From: CAVTJL01 sp963735065
Lineage (GTDB): Bacteria > Pseudomonadota > Alphaproteobacteria > Geminicoccales > Geminicoccaceae
Direction of reading: 5' to 3'
Assembly (NCBI GenBank): GCA_963735065.1
Contig: CAVTJL010000005.1
Coordinates: 12,389 to 76,388 of the forward strand
Length of the DNA: 64,000 nt
Shown here: piece after piece, positions 54,263-62,414 of the stretch
Layout of the letters: the number at the start of each line of letters is the position of its first letter
Position numbering within the stretch: the first letter of the stretch is position 1
Program-made: the position numbers and the translations under genes
Notes under the pieces: model-generated
Told to the model about the DNA's origin: nothing
What the model saw: the letters and a program-made list of their open reading frames with translations, nothing else
Databases searched by the model: none

Positions 54263-55152
54263 GCGCCCGTCTCCTCGGCAGCACGCCATACCGCGAGCAG
54301 CAGCGCCGGCACGAAGTCCCTGGCCGGGCAGCGGCTCCACTGGTCGCTCATGAAGGTCATCTCGGGGCCGGGTGCCCGCTGGCGGGCCTCGTCGAGCTGC
54401 ATCAGCACGAAGGTGCCCTGCCGGAGTGGGCCGGCGGCGGCGCGGCTGAAAAGCTCGGACGTCACCTGCCGCGGCACGCGGGGTGGGGCCACGAGGCACT
54501 GGCTCACGATCGTCGCCTCGGACAGGCGGGCACGGGCGCCCGGATCGCGGCGCAGCTCGCGCATGCCCTGCAGCGAGCGCACGATGTTGTGGAGCGCTAT
54601 GGCCGTGGCGTGAAAGGCGTGCGGGTCCTCCTTGGCGAGCCGCGCCAGGAGCACCTGCGCCAGCCGCAGCTGGCCCGTGAGAGTCCACCACAGGCGGCGC
54701 ACCGGGTCGGCATCGGCCGCGCGATTGAACAGGACCGCCGCCCGCCAGCTCTCGGCGCTGGCGCGGTAGTCCGCATAGAAAAGCCGGCCGCAGACCTCCT
54801 GCACCACCTGCCCGAGCCTCTGCTCATCGAGGCGCCCCCGCACATAGGAGGCCAGCTCCTGCAAATGGGCATCGTCCCAGAGCGGCTTGCCCGATGCGGG
54901 ATCAAGCTCCTTCTCGAGCTCGGCCTGGCGGCTGGCGCGACGCCGGTCGTCACGCGGGGCCAGCGCCGGCAGCCGGACGCCGGCCACATGCATCTGGCCG
55001 CGGATGCGCTGCGCCAGCACGCGGTTGACGAGCGGGCCGATGGCGTCGAAGCGCCGGTCGAGCCGCGGCTCCGCCGCCAGCTCGCCGATCTCGTGCGGGT
55101 CGTCGACGAGAAGGACGTCGACGAGCCAGGGCACGCGGATGCGCCGCGCCAT
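54259..55152 (-). CDS. Short P450-like protein with a CYP74-type cysteine motif (tentative)
   Basis: 297 residues, start 55152, four bases after the haem-peroxidase stop. The beginning (WLVDVLLVDDPHEIGELAAE, then PRLDRRF) resembles bacterial P450 N-termini. The end has QVTSELFSRAAAGPLRQGTF then FMSDQWSRCPARDFVPALLL, comparable with the haem-ligand region (Cys-x-Gly-(K/R)-Asp-Phe-Val) of CYP74 oxylipin enzymes; here the Gly is Ala and the ligand would be Cys275. The protein is much shorter than a true P450 and no I-helix A-G-x-x-T is obvious, so it may be a reduced or very divergent relative, or not a P450 at all. Gene order ties it to fatty-acid oxygenation. Confidence 0.5.
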   Translation of the reverse strand: MARRIRVPWLVDVLLVDDPHEIGELAAEPRLDRRFDAIGPLVNRVLAQRIRGQMHVAGVRLPALAPRDDRRRASRQAELEKELDPASGKPLWDDAHLQELASYVRGRLDEQRLGQVVQEVCGRLFYADYRASAESWRAAVLFNRAADADPVRRLWWTLTGQLRLAQVLLARLAKEDPHAFHATAIALHNIVRSLQGMRELRRDPGARARLSEATIVSQCLVAPPRVPRQVTSELFSRAAAGPLRQGTFVLMQLDEARQRAPGPEMTFMSDQWSRCPARDFVPALLLAVWRAAEETGA

Positions 55153-55155
55153 GGC

Positions 55156-56982
55156 TCAGGCTCCGCCCCTGGCCCAGGGAAAGAAGACGTTGCGCACGTC
55201 GGCCACCTGGGGCGCCAGCTCGGGCAAATGGCGGAGCAGCACGGTGCGCATGCTGTTCTCCTCGACCCAGGCCATGCCGGCCGGCGTGTAGATCTCGGGC
55301 GTGTAGTCCTCGCAGAAGAAGCGGTCGCTCTTGAGCCGGCGCGAGGCCATGAGAATGAAGATGCGAAAGGCGGTATCGCTGAAGGCGAAGCCGGGCGGGC
55401 CCTTCTCGGCCAGCATGCCGACCAGGAGGTCGACCTTCTCGACCTCGCCATAGACCTCGGCGAGCTCGCGGCGCCAGTCGGGATTGTCCGTCAGCTCCTC
55501 GAAGGATTTGGGCACGCTCATGTCGAGCATGCGGCGGAAGGCGCAATAGCGGGGCACGCCGCGCTCGCGGTCGCGCAGGACGTCGGTGGCGGCGAGGTCG
55601 AGGAAGATCCCTTCCTCGGGCTTCTTGTCCAGCCGGCGCAGATGCTGCGGAAAATTGTGCAGCACCAGCGCCCCCGGATGGCTCGTCCCCAGCGAGTAGA
55701 CGACGTCCGGCAACGGCACGGTGGCATAGAGGCGCGTGGCGCCGCCGCCGGCGACGGCGCCGATGTCGGTCTCGAGCAGGCTCGCGTCGTCGTTGCGGTG
55801 CCGGAACGAGAACGCGTCCGGGATCAACGGGTGCATGCGATAGACCGCGGTGAACTCCTCGGTCATGGCGTAAGGTGCGGTGTGGTGGTCGTGGGTCGAG
55901 CCCGGGATGCCCGACAAGAGCTCGCTGTCGCTGACCCGGCCGTAGGCGCGCTTGTAGGTCTCCTCGAGCGCGCCCCACCAGTTGCCGCGCATGCCGAAGC
56001 GCAGCTCGGGCGTATCGAGCAGGGCAGGCGTCCACTCGGTCGTATGGATCTTGGCGATCAGCGCCGCGTTGACGAGCCGGGCCTTCTGGAACAGCCACTC
56101 GCCGTCGCGGTCGGGATGCTCGAGGCGCAGGCGCCTTGCGATGGCGTTGTGCTCGCGGATGAAGAGCGTCGTCAGCACCGAGAGGCCGGTCCACCAGTTG
56201 CCGTTGACGCCGGCCAGCTCCTGGTCCGCGACCTTGTTCTCCTTGTCGATCTGCAGATGACCCTCGGGGTCGAGATAGACGAGCCCGTCCGGCAGCACCT
56301 CGCCGGTCGCGGGGTCGGTGCGCATGCGCCGCTGCAGCTCCGGGGTCGAGCCGTAGATCTGCGAGCCGTCCCACCAGTGCGTCTCGCTGTTGACGTAGGT
56401 GGCCGGCCGTGCGGCCTCCTCCGGGCGCCGTGTCGGGTCGGGCCCGGTGCGCAGGATCGTCATCTCGGGTCCCGGCCAGTCGTCGCCTTCCGGCGTGGGG
56501 ATACGGTGCGGCGGGCTCTTGGTGTCGTTCCGGCCGTGGGTCAGCCAGTCATGCACCATGAACTGCAGCCAGGCCGGCACCAGCATGTTCAAGGTGGTGG
56601 CCGGCACGAAGCTTTGGCGTGCCATCAGGCGCGAGCTCACGAGCCGCACATTGGGCTCGTAAAGGCCGGGCGGCTGCTCGCCGAAGGTCATGGGCAAGGG
56701 CGCGTTGCGGCCGAACCGCGTGCCGGCCATGCCCATGCTGGGTTGGCTCAGATCGTTGTAGCTGCCGTCCGGCGTGCGGAAATGGCGGACGTCGAAGCCC
56801 GCGGGCGGCGCCACCTCGGGGCGCTTCGTCTCGGTATCGTAGAGATTGTGCAGGCGTAGATTGGTCCGCAGCCCGATCAGGTTGAGGACGGCGATCGGCG
56901 CCGGCAGCCGATACCAGGGAACCCGGAGGTTGATCCGATGCGACACGGAGCCCAGGAGGCGCTCGTACCAGCTGATTGCCAT
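55156..56982 (-). CDS. Animal-type haem peroxidase, fatty-acid alpha-dioxygenase/cyclooxygenase-like
   Basis: 608 residues. Features match the COX/alpha-dioxygenase branch: distal His144 in QFMVHDWLTHGR, YVNSETHWWDGSQIYGS, LFIREHNAIARRL near 273-285, and YAMTEEFTAVYRMHPLIPD at 371-389, with the radical Tyr381 and proximal haem His384 in the order Y-x-x-H. In plants and vertebrates these residues abstract a hydrogen from a fatty acid and add oxygen. No signal peptide is visible. First gene of a five-gene operon on the minus strand; a TATAAT box lies 120 bp upstream. Whether it acts on C-2 (alpha-dioxygenase) or internally (COX/linoleate) cannot be told. Confidence 0.9.
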   Translation of the reverse strand: MAISWYERLLGSVSHRINLRVPWYRLPAPIAVLNLIGLRTNLRLHNLYDTETKRPEVAPPAGFDVRHFRTPDGSYNDLSQPSMGMAGTRFGRNAPLPMTFGEQPPGLYEPNVRLVSSRLMARQSFVPATTLNMLVPAWLQFMVHDWLTHGRNDTKSPPHRIPTPEGDDWPGPEMTILRTGPDPTRRPEEAARPATYVNSETHWWDGSQIYGSTPELQRRMRTDPATGEVLPDGLVYLDPEGHLQIDKENKVADQELAGVNGNWWTGLSVLTTLFIREHNAIARRLRLEHPDRDGEWLFQKARLVNAALIAKIHTTEWTPALLDTPELRFGMRGNWWGALEETYKRAYGRVSDSELLSGIPGSTHDHHTAPYAMTEEFTAVYRMHPLIPDAFSFRHRNDDASLLETDIGAVAGGGATRLYATVPLPDVVYSLGTSHPGALVLHNFPQHLRRLDKKPEEGIFLDLAATDVLRDRERGVPRYCAFRRMLDMSVPKSFEELTDNPDWRRELAEVYGEVEKVDLLVGMLAEKGPPGFAFSDTAFRIFILMASRRLKSDRFFCEDYTPEIYTPAGMAWVEENSMRTVLLRHLPELAPQVADVRNVFFPWARGGA

Positions 56983-57102
56983 GCCCTGTCCTCTTTTCCC
57001 GCTAGGGGCGGCCTGCGATCAGGCCGTCATTGTTGTCGGCGTTGGCTCACTTCACATGCTCTGGGTCGATTTGGATGTGATGTTACGCACACCGAAGGTA
57101 GA

Positions 57103-57133
57103 ATTATAACACCTATTTCGATGCGCCCGGCAA
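57103..57133 (-). promoter_or_regulatory. Putative promoter of the haem-peroxidase operon
   Basis: Minus strand: exact TATAAT (57103-57108) with TTGCCG (57128-57133) 19 bases upstream. The spacing is long, but the local AT content stands out. It lies in the 348-bp divergent region between the haem-peroxidase gene and rpsD. Confidence 0.45.
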
Positions 57134-57235
57134 GTGGGCAGGAGGCGTTTCGGCATGTCACGCCTCGGGCGCGATGGGAGCGGGCAGCTCCGGCGGGCCA
57201 GCGGGGGCGTTGCCGCCGGGTATGGGCGTCGGTAT

Positions 57236-57263
57236 TTGACATCCGAGCGAAGCCCGCTATAAG
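57236..57263 (+). promoter_or_regulatory. Strong sigma-70 promoter of rpsD
   Basis: TTGACA (57236-57241), 16-bp spacer, TATAAG (57258-57263), 67 bp before the rpsD start codon. This is near consensus and as expected for a ribosomal-protein gene. Confidence 0.75.
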
Positions 57264-57275
57264 CACCCGCAGCAC

Positions 57276-57302
57276 GCGGTCCTCCTCGGGTGGGCCGCTT
57301 TT
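57276..57302 (+). terminator. Hairpin plus T-run in the rpsD leader (possible attenuator)
   Basis: GCGGTCC (57276-57282) pairs with GGGCCGC (57292-57298) across a nine-base loop and is followed at once by TTTT. It lies between the promoter and the rpsD start, where a conditional terminator or S4-binding leader would be. One pair is G-T. Confidence 0.4.
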
Positions 57303-57330
57303 GTCGTCTTGATGGCATGCTCGAGGACCG

Positions 57331-57945
57331 ATGACCAAACGCATTTCCGCCAAGGGCAAGATCTGCCGTCGCCTGGGCGTCAATCTGTGGGGCCGCTCGA
57401 AGGATCCGCTGGCCCGGCGCAACTACGCGCCCGGCGAGCACGGCAACAAGCGCCGCAAGATGTCGGGCTACGCGCTGCAGCTCGCCGCCAAGCAGCGCCT
57501 GAAGCGCTACTATGCCAACATGACCGAGCGCCAGTTCCACAGGATGTTCGAGGAGGCCGTGCGCCTGCGCGGCGACACCGCCGAGAACCTCGTGGGCCTG
57601 CTGGAGCGCCGGCTCGACATCATCGTCTATCGGATGAACTTCGTGCCGACGGTGTTCGCGGCGCGCCAGTTCGTGAACCATGGCCACGTCAAGGTGAACG
57701 GCCAGCGGGTCAACATTCCGAGCTACCTCTGCAAGGAGGGCGATCTCATCGAGGTGACCGAGCGGGCGCGCAACATCCCGATGGTGATGGAGTGCCTGCA
57801 GCAGCCCGAGCGGGACGTGCCGGAGTACATGCAGGTCGACTTCAAGGGCATGAAGGGCCAGTTCGTCCGCACGCCCAAGATGGCCGACGTGCCCTATCCG
57901 GTTCAGATGGAGCCGAACCTCGTCATCGAGTACTACTCCCGCTGA
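57331..57945 (+). CDS. rpsD: 30S ribosomal protein S4
   Basis: 204 residues. Primary 16S rRNA-binding protein, needed early in small-subunit assembly and for decoding accuracy. Typical blocks: ICRRLGVNLWGRSKDP, YAPGEHGNKRRKMSGYALQL, and the S4 RNA-binding domain RLDIIVYRMNFVPTVFAARQ, VNHGHVKVNGQRVNIPSYL. It ends VIEYYSR. It stands alone, as often in alphaproteobacteria, with its own strong promoter upstream and a perfect palindrome downstream. Confidence 0.98.
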   Translation: MTKRISAKGKICRRLGVNLWGRSKDPLARRNYAPGEHGNKRRKMSGYALQLAAKQRLKRYYANMTERQFHRMFEEAVRLRGDTAENLVGLLERRLDIIVYRMNFVPTVFAARQFVNHGHVKVNGQRVNIPSYLCKEGDLIEVTERARNIPMVMECLQQPERDVPEYMQVDFKGMKGQFVRTPKMADVPYPVQMEPNLVIEYYSR

Positions 57946-57954
57946 TTTTTGGGC

Positions 57955-57978
57955 CGGGCCCCTGTCGACAGGGGCCCG
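57955..57978 (+). terminator. Perfect palindrome downstream of rpsD
   Basis: A 24-bp perfect inverted repeat (57955-57978, centre GTCGAC) begins 9 bp after the rpsD stop. Very stable in RNA; no T tract follows on the plus strand, so termination may need other factors. It could also stabilise the 3' end. Confidence 0.55.
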
Positions 57979-58023
57979 CGCGTTCTGGACATCGGCAGGA
58001 GCCGGCGTGCTAGGCTCGGTGCC

Positions 58024-58851
58024 ATGCTGATCCATCCGATCCGACCCATCCGAGCGAGCCGGCGGTCCGTCCTACGCGGGGGCGGGCTCGTGCTCCTGGG
58101 CCTGGCGCTGCTTCCCCAGCGGCTCGTGGGCGCGGCCGAGGCCGCAGCGCCGCCAGCGCTCGACCTACGCTACAAGGTCACCGTGACGGGCGTGCAGGTC
58201 GCCAACGTCGATCTGTCGCTCAAGCCCGACGGCAGCGCCGTCGCAAGCTCGCTCACCATCCGCAACCAGGGTATCGCCGCCCTCTTCGGCGGCGAGATCG
58301 TCACCAAGATGACGACGACCAGCGCGCCCGGGCCGCGCGGCATGCTGCCGGTCGTGTTCGACGCCCTCGAGCAGAAGCCCGATCGCAAGCGCAGCATTCA
58401 GATCCGCTACGACGATGGCGGCGAGATCCAGGGGCTGGTCTATCACAACAACGGCCGCCTCAAGGACAGCGAGGTGCCGGCCAAGCTGCAGGACGGCACG
58501 ATCGATCCGCTGACCGCGTTCCTCCGGCTGCGCAGCTGGCTGCCGAAGGCGGTCGCGGGCGGGGCGGACAAGAAGGTCAGGCTGCCGATCTTCGACGGCC
58601 GCAAGCGCTTCGATCTCGAGGCCACCTATCTCAGCCGCAAGAGCTACGACGGCAGCCCGGTGCTGGAGCTCAAGGTCCAGCTCTTCGCCCTCTACGGCTT
58701 CGACAGCAGCGACACCTTCATGACCTTCCCGGACGAGCCGAACCCGCGCTGGATCCGGGTTCTGGTGAGCGACGACAGCCGCCTCGTGCCGGTCTATCTC
58801 GAGACCGTCAACGGCACGCTCACCTCGGTGGTGACGCTGGTCGCGAGCTGA
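58024..58851 (+). CDS. DUF3108 protein, exported
   Basis: 275 residues from ATG 58024 (a longer frame to 57949 runs through the palindrome). Tat-like N-terminus SRRSVLRGGGLVLLGLALLP with a predicted cleavage near VGAAEA. The body is the DUF3108 beta-rich domain: LDLRYKVTVTGVQVANVDLS, VVFDALEQKPDRKRSIQIRY, DPLTAFLRLRSWLP, VRLPIFDGRKRFDLEATYLS. Members are periplasmic, and their function is unknown; some resemble outer-membrane lipid-handling folds. It converges with grxD across a hairpin. Confidence 0.85.
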   Translation: MLIHPIRPIRASRRSVLRGGGLVLLGLALLPQRLVGAAEAAAPPALDLRYKVTVTGVQVANVDLSLKPDGSAVASSLTIRNQGIAALFGGEIVTKMTTTSAPGPRGMLPVVFDALEQKPDRKRSIQIRYDDGGEIQGLVYHNNGRLKDSEVPAKLQDGTIDPLTAFLRLRSWLPKAVAGGADKKVRLPIFDGRKRFDLEATYLSRKSYDGSPVLELKVQLFALYGFDSSDTFMTFPDEPNPRWIRVLVSDDSRLVPVYLETVNGTLTSVVTLVAS

Positions 58852-58864
58852 GAGAGCAGGAAAG

Positions 58865-58895
58865 AAGGCGGCGGCCGTCTCGGGCGCGCCGCCTT
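58865..58895. terminator. Hairpin between the DUF3108 gene and grxD
   Basis: Nine-bp arms AAGGCGGCG (58865-58873) and CGCCGCCTT (58887-58895), loop 13 bases. Lies between converging genes; could serve both. Confidence 0.6.
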
Positions 58896-58909
58896 CCGGT
58901 CAAGCTTGC

Positions 58910-59248
58910 TCAGGCGGCCGCCTCGACGGCGACACCCTTCTCCTTGAGGAACGCGTCGAGCTCGCCCGCCTCGTGCATCTCGCGGATGATGTCGCAGCCG
59001 CCCACCAGCTCGCCCTTGACGTAGAGCTGCGGGAAGGTGGGCCAGCTCGAGAACTCCTTGAGGCCCTGGCGCAGATCGGGATCCTCGAGGATGTTGTAGG
59101 ACTGGAACTTCACGCCGGTCTGCGAGAGCACCTGCACGACGGCGGCGGAGAAGCCGCACATCGGAAAGACGGGCGTGCCCTTCATGTAGAGCACGACGTC
59201 GTCGCCGGCGATCTGCCCCTGGATGCGCTCGAAGGTCGGATTGCTCAT
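58910..59248 (-). CDS. grxD: Monothiol glutaredoxin (Grx4 type)
   Basis: 112 residues with the single active-site Cys in MCGFSAAVVQVL (CGFS) and the glutathione-binding segments YMKGTPVFP, WPTFPQLYVKGELVGGCDII. Monothiol CGFS glutaredoxins carry 2Fe-2S clusters and pair with BolA to sense or deliver them. ATG 59248; a longer frame to 59314 lacks family sequence. It follows bolA by 37 bp in the purine operon, the usual order in alphaproteobacteria. Confidence 0.96.
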   Translation of the reverse strand: MSNPTFERIQGQIAGDDVVLYMKGTPVFPMCGFSAAVVQVLSQTGVKFQSYNILEDPDLRQGLKEFSSWPTFPQLYVKGELVGGCDIIREMHEAGELDAFLKEKGVAVEAAA

Positions 59249-59285
59249 CGGTCGGTTCCTCGGGAAGCGTTGAAGCGAGATTGGC

Positions 59286-59519
59286 TCAGGCCGGGGCCGC
59301 GGTCGAGAGGGCAAGGGCGTGCAGCTCGCCCCCCATGCGCTCGCCCAGGGCCTTGTAGACGATCTGGTGCTGCTGCAGCCGGCTCTTGCCGCGGAACGCC
59401 TCGGAGACGATGACGGCGCGGTAGTGGTCGCCGTCGCCGGCCAGATCCTCGATCCGCACCTCGGCGTCGGGCAGGGCCTCGTTGATGAGCTTGCGGATCG
59501 CCTCGGCCGACATCGGCAT
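59286..59519 (-). CDS. bolA: BolA-family iron-sulfur partner protein
   Basis: 77 residues. The class II KH-like fold is seen in IRKLINEALPDAEVRIEDLA, HYRAVIVSEAFRGKSRLQQH (with the conserved His involved in cluster ligation) and MGGELHALALST. It binds the grxD product in a 2Fe-2S heterodimer. It lies between purL and grxD with short spacers, probably in one transcript with the purine genes. Confidence 0.93.
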   Translation of the reverse strand: MPMSAEAIRKLINEALPDAEVRIEDLAGDGDHYRAVIVSEAFRGKSRLQQHQIVYKALGERMGGELHALALSTAAPA

Positions 59520-59546
59520 GCGCGCTTGGTCCCCTCGTCCCGGCCC

Positions 59547-61751
59547 TCAGGCCTGGCCAGCCATGTAGCGGGGCAGCCAGGATGCCTGCCGCTCCGCCAG
59601 CGTCTCCACCGATATGGGGGCCTCGCCCGTAACGATCAACGCATCGCCGCCAGTCGTGCCGACCTCGCGGGCGATGACCCCGGCCTCGGCCGCCTGCGCC
59701 AGGATCCTGCGGCGGTCGTCGCCGCGCACGGCCAGGAGATAGCGGCCCTGCTCCTCGCCGAAGAGCCAGCCCATGGCGCTGGGCACGTCGCGCGGCACGT
59801 TGAGCTTGGCGCCCATGCGCGAGGCGATGCACATCTCGGCTGCCGCCACCGCCAGCCCGCCGTCCGAGAGGTCGTGGCAGGCCAGGGTGCGGCCCTCGCC
59901 GGCGAGCTTCAGCACGAAGTCGCCGTGACGCCGCTCGCTCTCGAGGTCGACCGGCGGCGGCGCCCCGTCCTCGCGGCCCAGCACCTCGCGCAGATAGAGC
60001 GACGCGCCGAGCCAGCCGGCGCTCTCGCCGACGAGGATGAGGCTGAGGCCGGGCTCGTCCCAGGCCATGCCCACCATCCGGCCCAGATCCTCGATCAGGC
60101 CGAGGCCGCCGATCTCGGGCGTCGGCTGGACGGGCCTGCCGTCCGTGTCGTTGTAGAGCGACACGTTGCCCGACACGACCGGGAAGTCGAGCGCCCGGCA
60201 GGCCTGGGCCATGCCCTCGATCGCCGCCACCAGCTGGCCCATGATGGCGGGCCGCTCGGGATTGCCGAAGTTGAGGCAGTTGGTGATGGCGAGCGGCCTC
60301 GCCCCCACCGCCACGATGTTGCGCCAGGCCTCGGCCACCGCCTGCTTGCCGCCCTCGAAGGGATCGGCCTCGCAATAGCGGGGCGTGCAGTCGGTGGTGA
60401 GCGCAAGGCCCCTGTTCGACCCGTGCAGGCGCACGACGGCGGCATCGCCGCCCGGCCGCTGCACCGTGTCGCCCATCACGAGATGGTCGTACTGCTCGAA
60501 GATCCAGCGCTTGCTCGCGATGTCGGGGCAGGCGAGGAGCTTCAGGAGCGCGTCCCGATGCGAGCAGGGCGGGGTCGCGACGTCGCCCAGGAGCGGCAGG
60601 CGCTTGGGCGGCGGCTCGCTCGGCCGCTCGTAGACCGGCGAGGCGCCGCTCACCGGGGCGATCGGCAGGTCGGCCGCGACCTCGCCGCCATAGCGGATCA
60701 CCATGCGGCCGGTGTCGGTGACGCGGCCCACCGTCGCGAGGTCGAGGCCCCAGCGCGCGAAGACGGCGCGGGCGTCCTCCTCCTTGCCCTTCTCGAGGAC
60801 CATGAGCATCCGCTCCTGGCTCTCCGAGAGCATGATCTCGTAGGCGGTCATGCCCTCCTCGCGCAGCGGGACGGCGTCGAGGTCCATCTCGATCCCGGTG
60901 CCGCCGCGCGAGGCCATCTCGAAGGAGGAGGAGGTGAGGCCGGCAGCGCCCATGTCCTGGATCGCGACGATGCAGTCCTTGCGCATCAGCTCGAGGCAGG
61001 CCTCGATCAAGAGCTTCTCGGTGAAGGGATCGCCCACCTGGACGGTGGGGCGCCTGGCCTCCTTCTCGTCGCTGAAGGCGGCCGAGGCCATCGTGGCGCC
61101 GTGGATGCCGTCGCGGCCGGTCTTGGCCCCCACATAGACGACGGGATTCCCGATGCCGGCGGCGCTGGCGTAGAAGACCTTGTCCGCCTCGGCCACGCCG
61201 ACGCACATCGCGTTGACGAGAATGTTGCCGTTGTAGCTCTTGTGGAAGGTGGTCTCGCCGCCGACGGTTGGCACGCCCACGCAATTGCCGTAGCCGCCGA
61301 TGCCGGCGACCACACCGGCCACGAGGTGGCGCGTCTTCGGGTGGCCGGGCTCGCCGAAGCGCAGCGCGTCCAGGATGGCCACGGGCCTCGCACCCATCGT
61401 GAAGACGTCGCGCAGGATGCCGCCCACGCCGGTGGCCGCCCCCTGATAGGGCTCGATGAAGCTCGGGTGGTTGTGGCTCTCCATCTTGAAGACCGCGACG
61501 AGGCCTTCGCCGATGTCGACGACGCCCGCGTTCTCGCCGGGGCCGCAGACGACCCAGGGCGCCTCGGTCGGCAGCTTCCTCAAGTGGGCGCGCGACGATT
61601 TGTAGGAGCAGTGCTCGCTCCACATGACCGAGAAGATGCCGAGCTCGACGAGGTTGGGCTCGCGCCCCAGGATCTCCAGGATCCGCGCGTACTCGTCCTC
61701 CTTGAGACCGTGCTCGGCCACCAGCTCCGGCGTGATGCTGCTCCGCTCCAT
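59547..61751 (-). CDS. purL: Phosphoribosylformylglycinamidine synthase subunit PurL
   Basis: 734 residues, the small-type PurL that works with PurS and PurQ to convert FGAR to FGAM in purine synthesis, using ATP and glutamine-derived ammonia. Seen: LGIFSVMWSEHCSYKSSRAH, the ATP/substrate region MESHNHPSFIEPYQGAATGV, GGETTFHKSYNGNILVNAM, SESQERMLMVLE and the second half LTTDCTPRYCEADPFEGGKQ. The start overlaps the purQ stop by one base. Intact, with no frameshift. Confidence 0.97.
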   Translation of the reverse strand: MERSSITPELVAEHGLKEDEYARILEILGREPNLVELGIFSVMWSEHCSYKSSRAHLRKLPTEAPWVVCGPGENAGVVDIGEGLVAVFKMESHNHPSFIEPYQGAATGVGGILRDVFTMGARPVAILDALRFGEPGHPKTRHLVAGVVAGIGGYGNCVGVPTVGGETTFHKSYNGNILVNAMCVGVAEADKVFYASAAGIGNPVVYVGAKTGRDGIHGATMASAAFSDEKEARRPTVQVGDPFTEKLLIEACLELMRKDCIVAIQDMGAAGLTSSSFEMASRGGTGIEMDLDAVPLREEGMTAYEIMLSESQERMLMVLEKGKEEDARAVFARWGLDLATVGRVTDTGRMVIRYGGEVAADLPIAPVSGASPVYERPSEPPPKRLPLLGDVATPPCSHRDALLKLLACPDIASKRWIFEQYDHLVMGDTVQRPGGDAAVVRLHGSNRGLALTTDCTPRYCEADPFEGGKQAVAEAWRNIVAVGARPLAITNCLNFGNPERPAIMGQLVAAIEGMAQACRALDFPVVSGNVSLYNDTDGRPVQPTPEIGGLGLIEDLGRMVGMAWDEPGLSLILVGESAGWLGASLYLREVLGREDGAPPPVDLESERRHGDFVLKLAGEGRTLACHDLSDGGLAVAAAEMCIASRMGAKLNVPRDVPSAMGWLFGEEQGRYLLAVRGDDRRRILAQAAEAGVIAREVGTTGGDALIVTGEAPISVETLAERQASWLPRYMAGQA

Positions 61752-62413
61752 CAGCCGAGCGCCTTGGCGAGCGCGTCGAAGAGGCCCTGGCCGTCCACCG
61801 AGCCGTGCAGCGGGTCGGTCGCGTCCTCGGGATGCGGCATCAGGCCCAGCACGTTGCGCTCCCTCGACAGCACGCCGGCGATGCGGCCGGTCGAGCCGTT
61901 GACGTCCTCGCGGTAGCGGAAGGCTACGCGGTCCTCGTCCTCGAGGCGGGCCAGCTCGTCCGCGCTCACGACATAGTTGCCGTCATGATGGGCCACGGGC
62001 ACGCGCAGCATCTGCCCCGTCTCATAGAGGTGGGTGAAGTGGCAGGCCCTGGTCGCGACCTCGAGCTCGACCGTGCGGCAGATGAAGGCGAGACCACGGT
62101 TGCGGATGAGCGCACCCGGAAGGAGGCCCGCCTCGGTCAGGACCTGAAAGCCGTTGCAGATGCCCAGCACCGCCGTGCCGCGCCCGGCGAGCCGCGCCAC
62201 CTCCGCCATCACCGGGCTGCGGGCGGCGATGGCGCCGCAGCGCAGATAGTCGCCATAGGCAAAGCCGCCGGGCAGCGCCACGAGGTCGAGCGCCGGCAGG
62301 CTCGTCTCCTGATGCCAGACACGCAGCGGCGCCTTGCCGGTCGCCCGCAGCAGGGCCGCCTCGAGATCGAGCTCGCGGTTGGAGCCCGGAAAGCTGATGA
62401 TCGCTGCACGCAA
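61751..62413 (-). CDS. purQ: Phosphoribosylformylglycinamidine synthase glutaminase subunit PurQ
   Basis: 220 residues from a TTG start at 62413, which begins the family-type RAAIISFPGSNRELDLEAA. A class I glutamine amidotransferase: nucleophile Cys in AVLGICNGFQVLTEAGLLPG, catalytic His/Glu in GLMPHPEDATDP, and VALPGGFAYGDYLRCGAIAA. It supplies ammonia to PurL. Its start is directly after the DUF29 gene stop, and it overlaps purL by one base. Confidence 0.95.
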   Translation of the reverse strand: MRAAIISFPGSNRELDLEAALLRATGKAPLRVWHQETSLPALDLVALPGGFAYGDYLRCGAIAARSPVMAEVARLAGRGTAVLGICNGFQVLTEAGLLPGALIRNRGLAFICRTVELEVATRACHFTHLYETGQMLRVPVAHHDGNYVVSADELARLEDEDRVAFRYREDVNGSTGRIAGVLSRERNVLGLMPHPEDATDPLHGSVDGQGLFDALAKALG

Positions 62414-62414
62414 G

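Noticed and set aside
59319..61916. An 865-codon plus-strand open frame
   Set aside because: Antisense to purL and purQ, which are unmistakable; typical GC-driven shadow.
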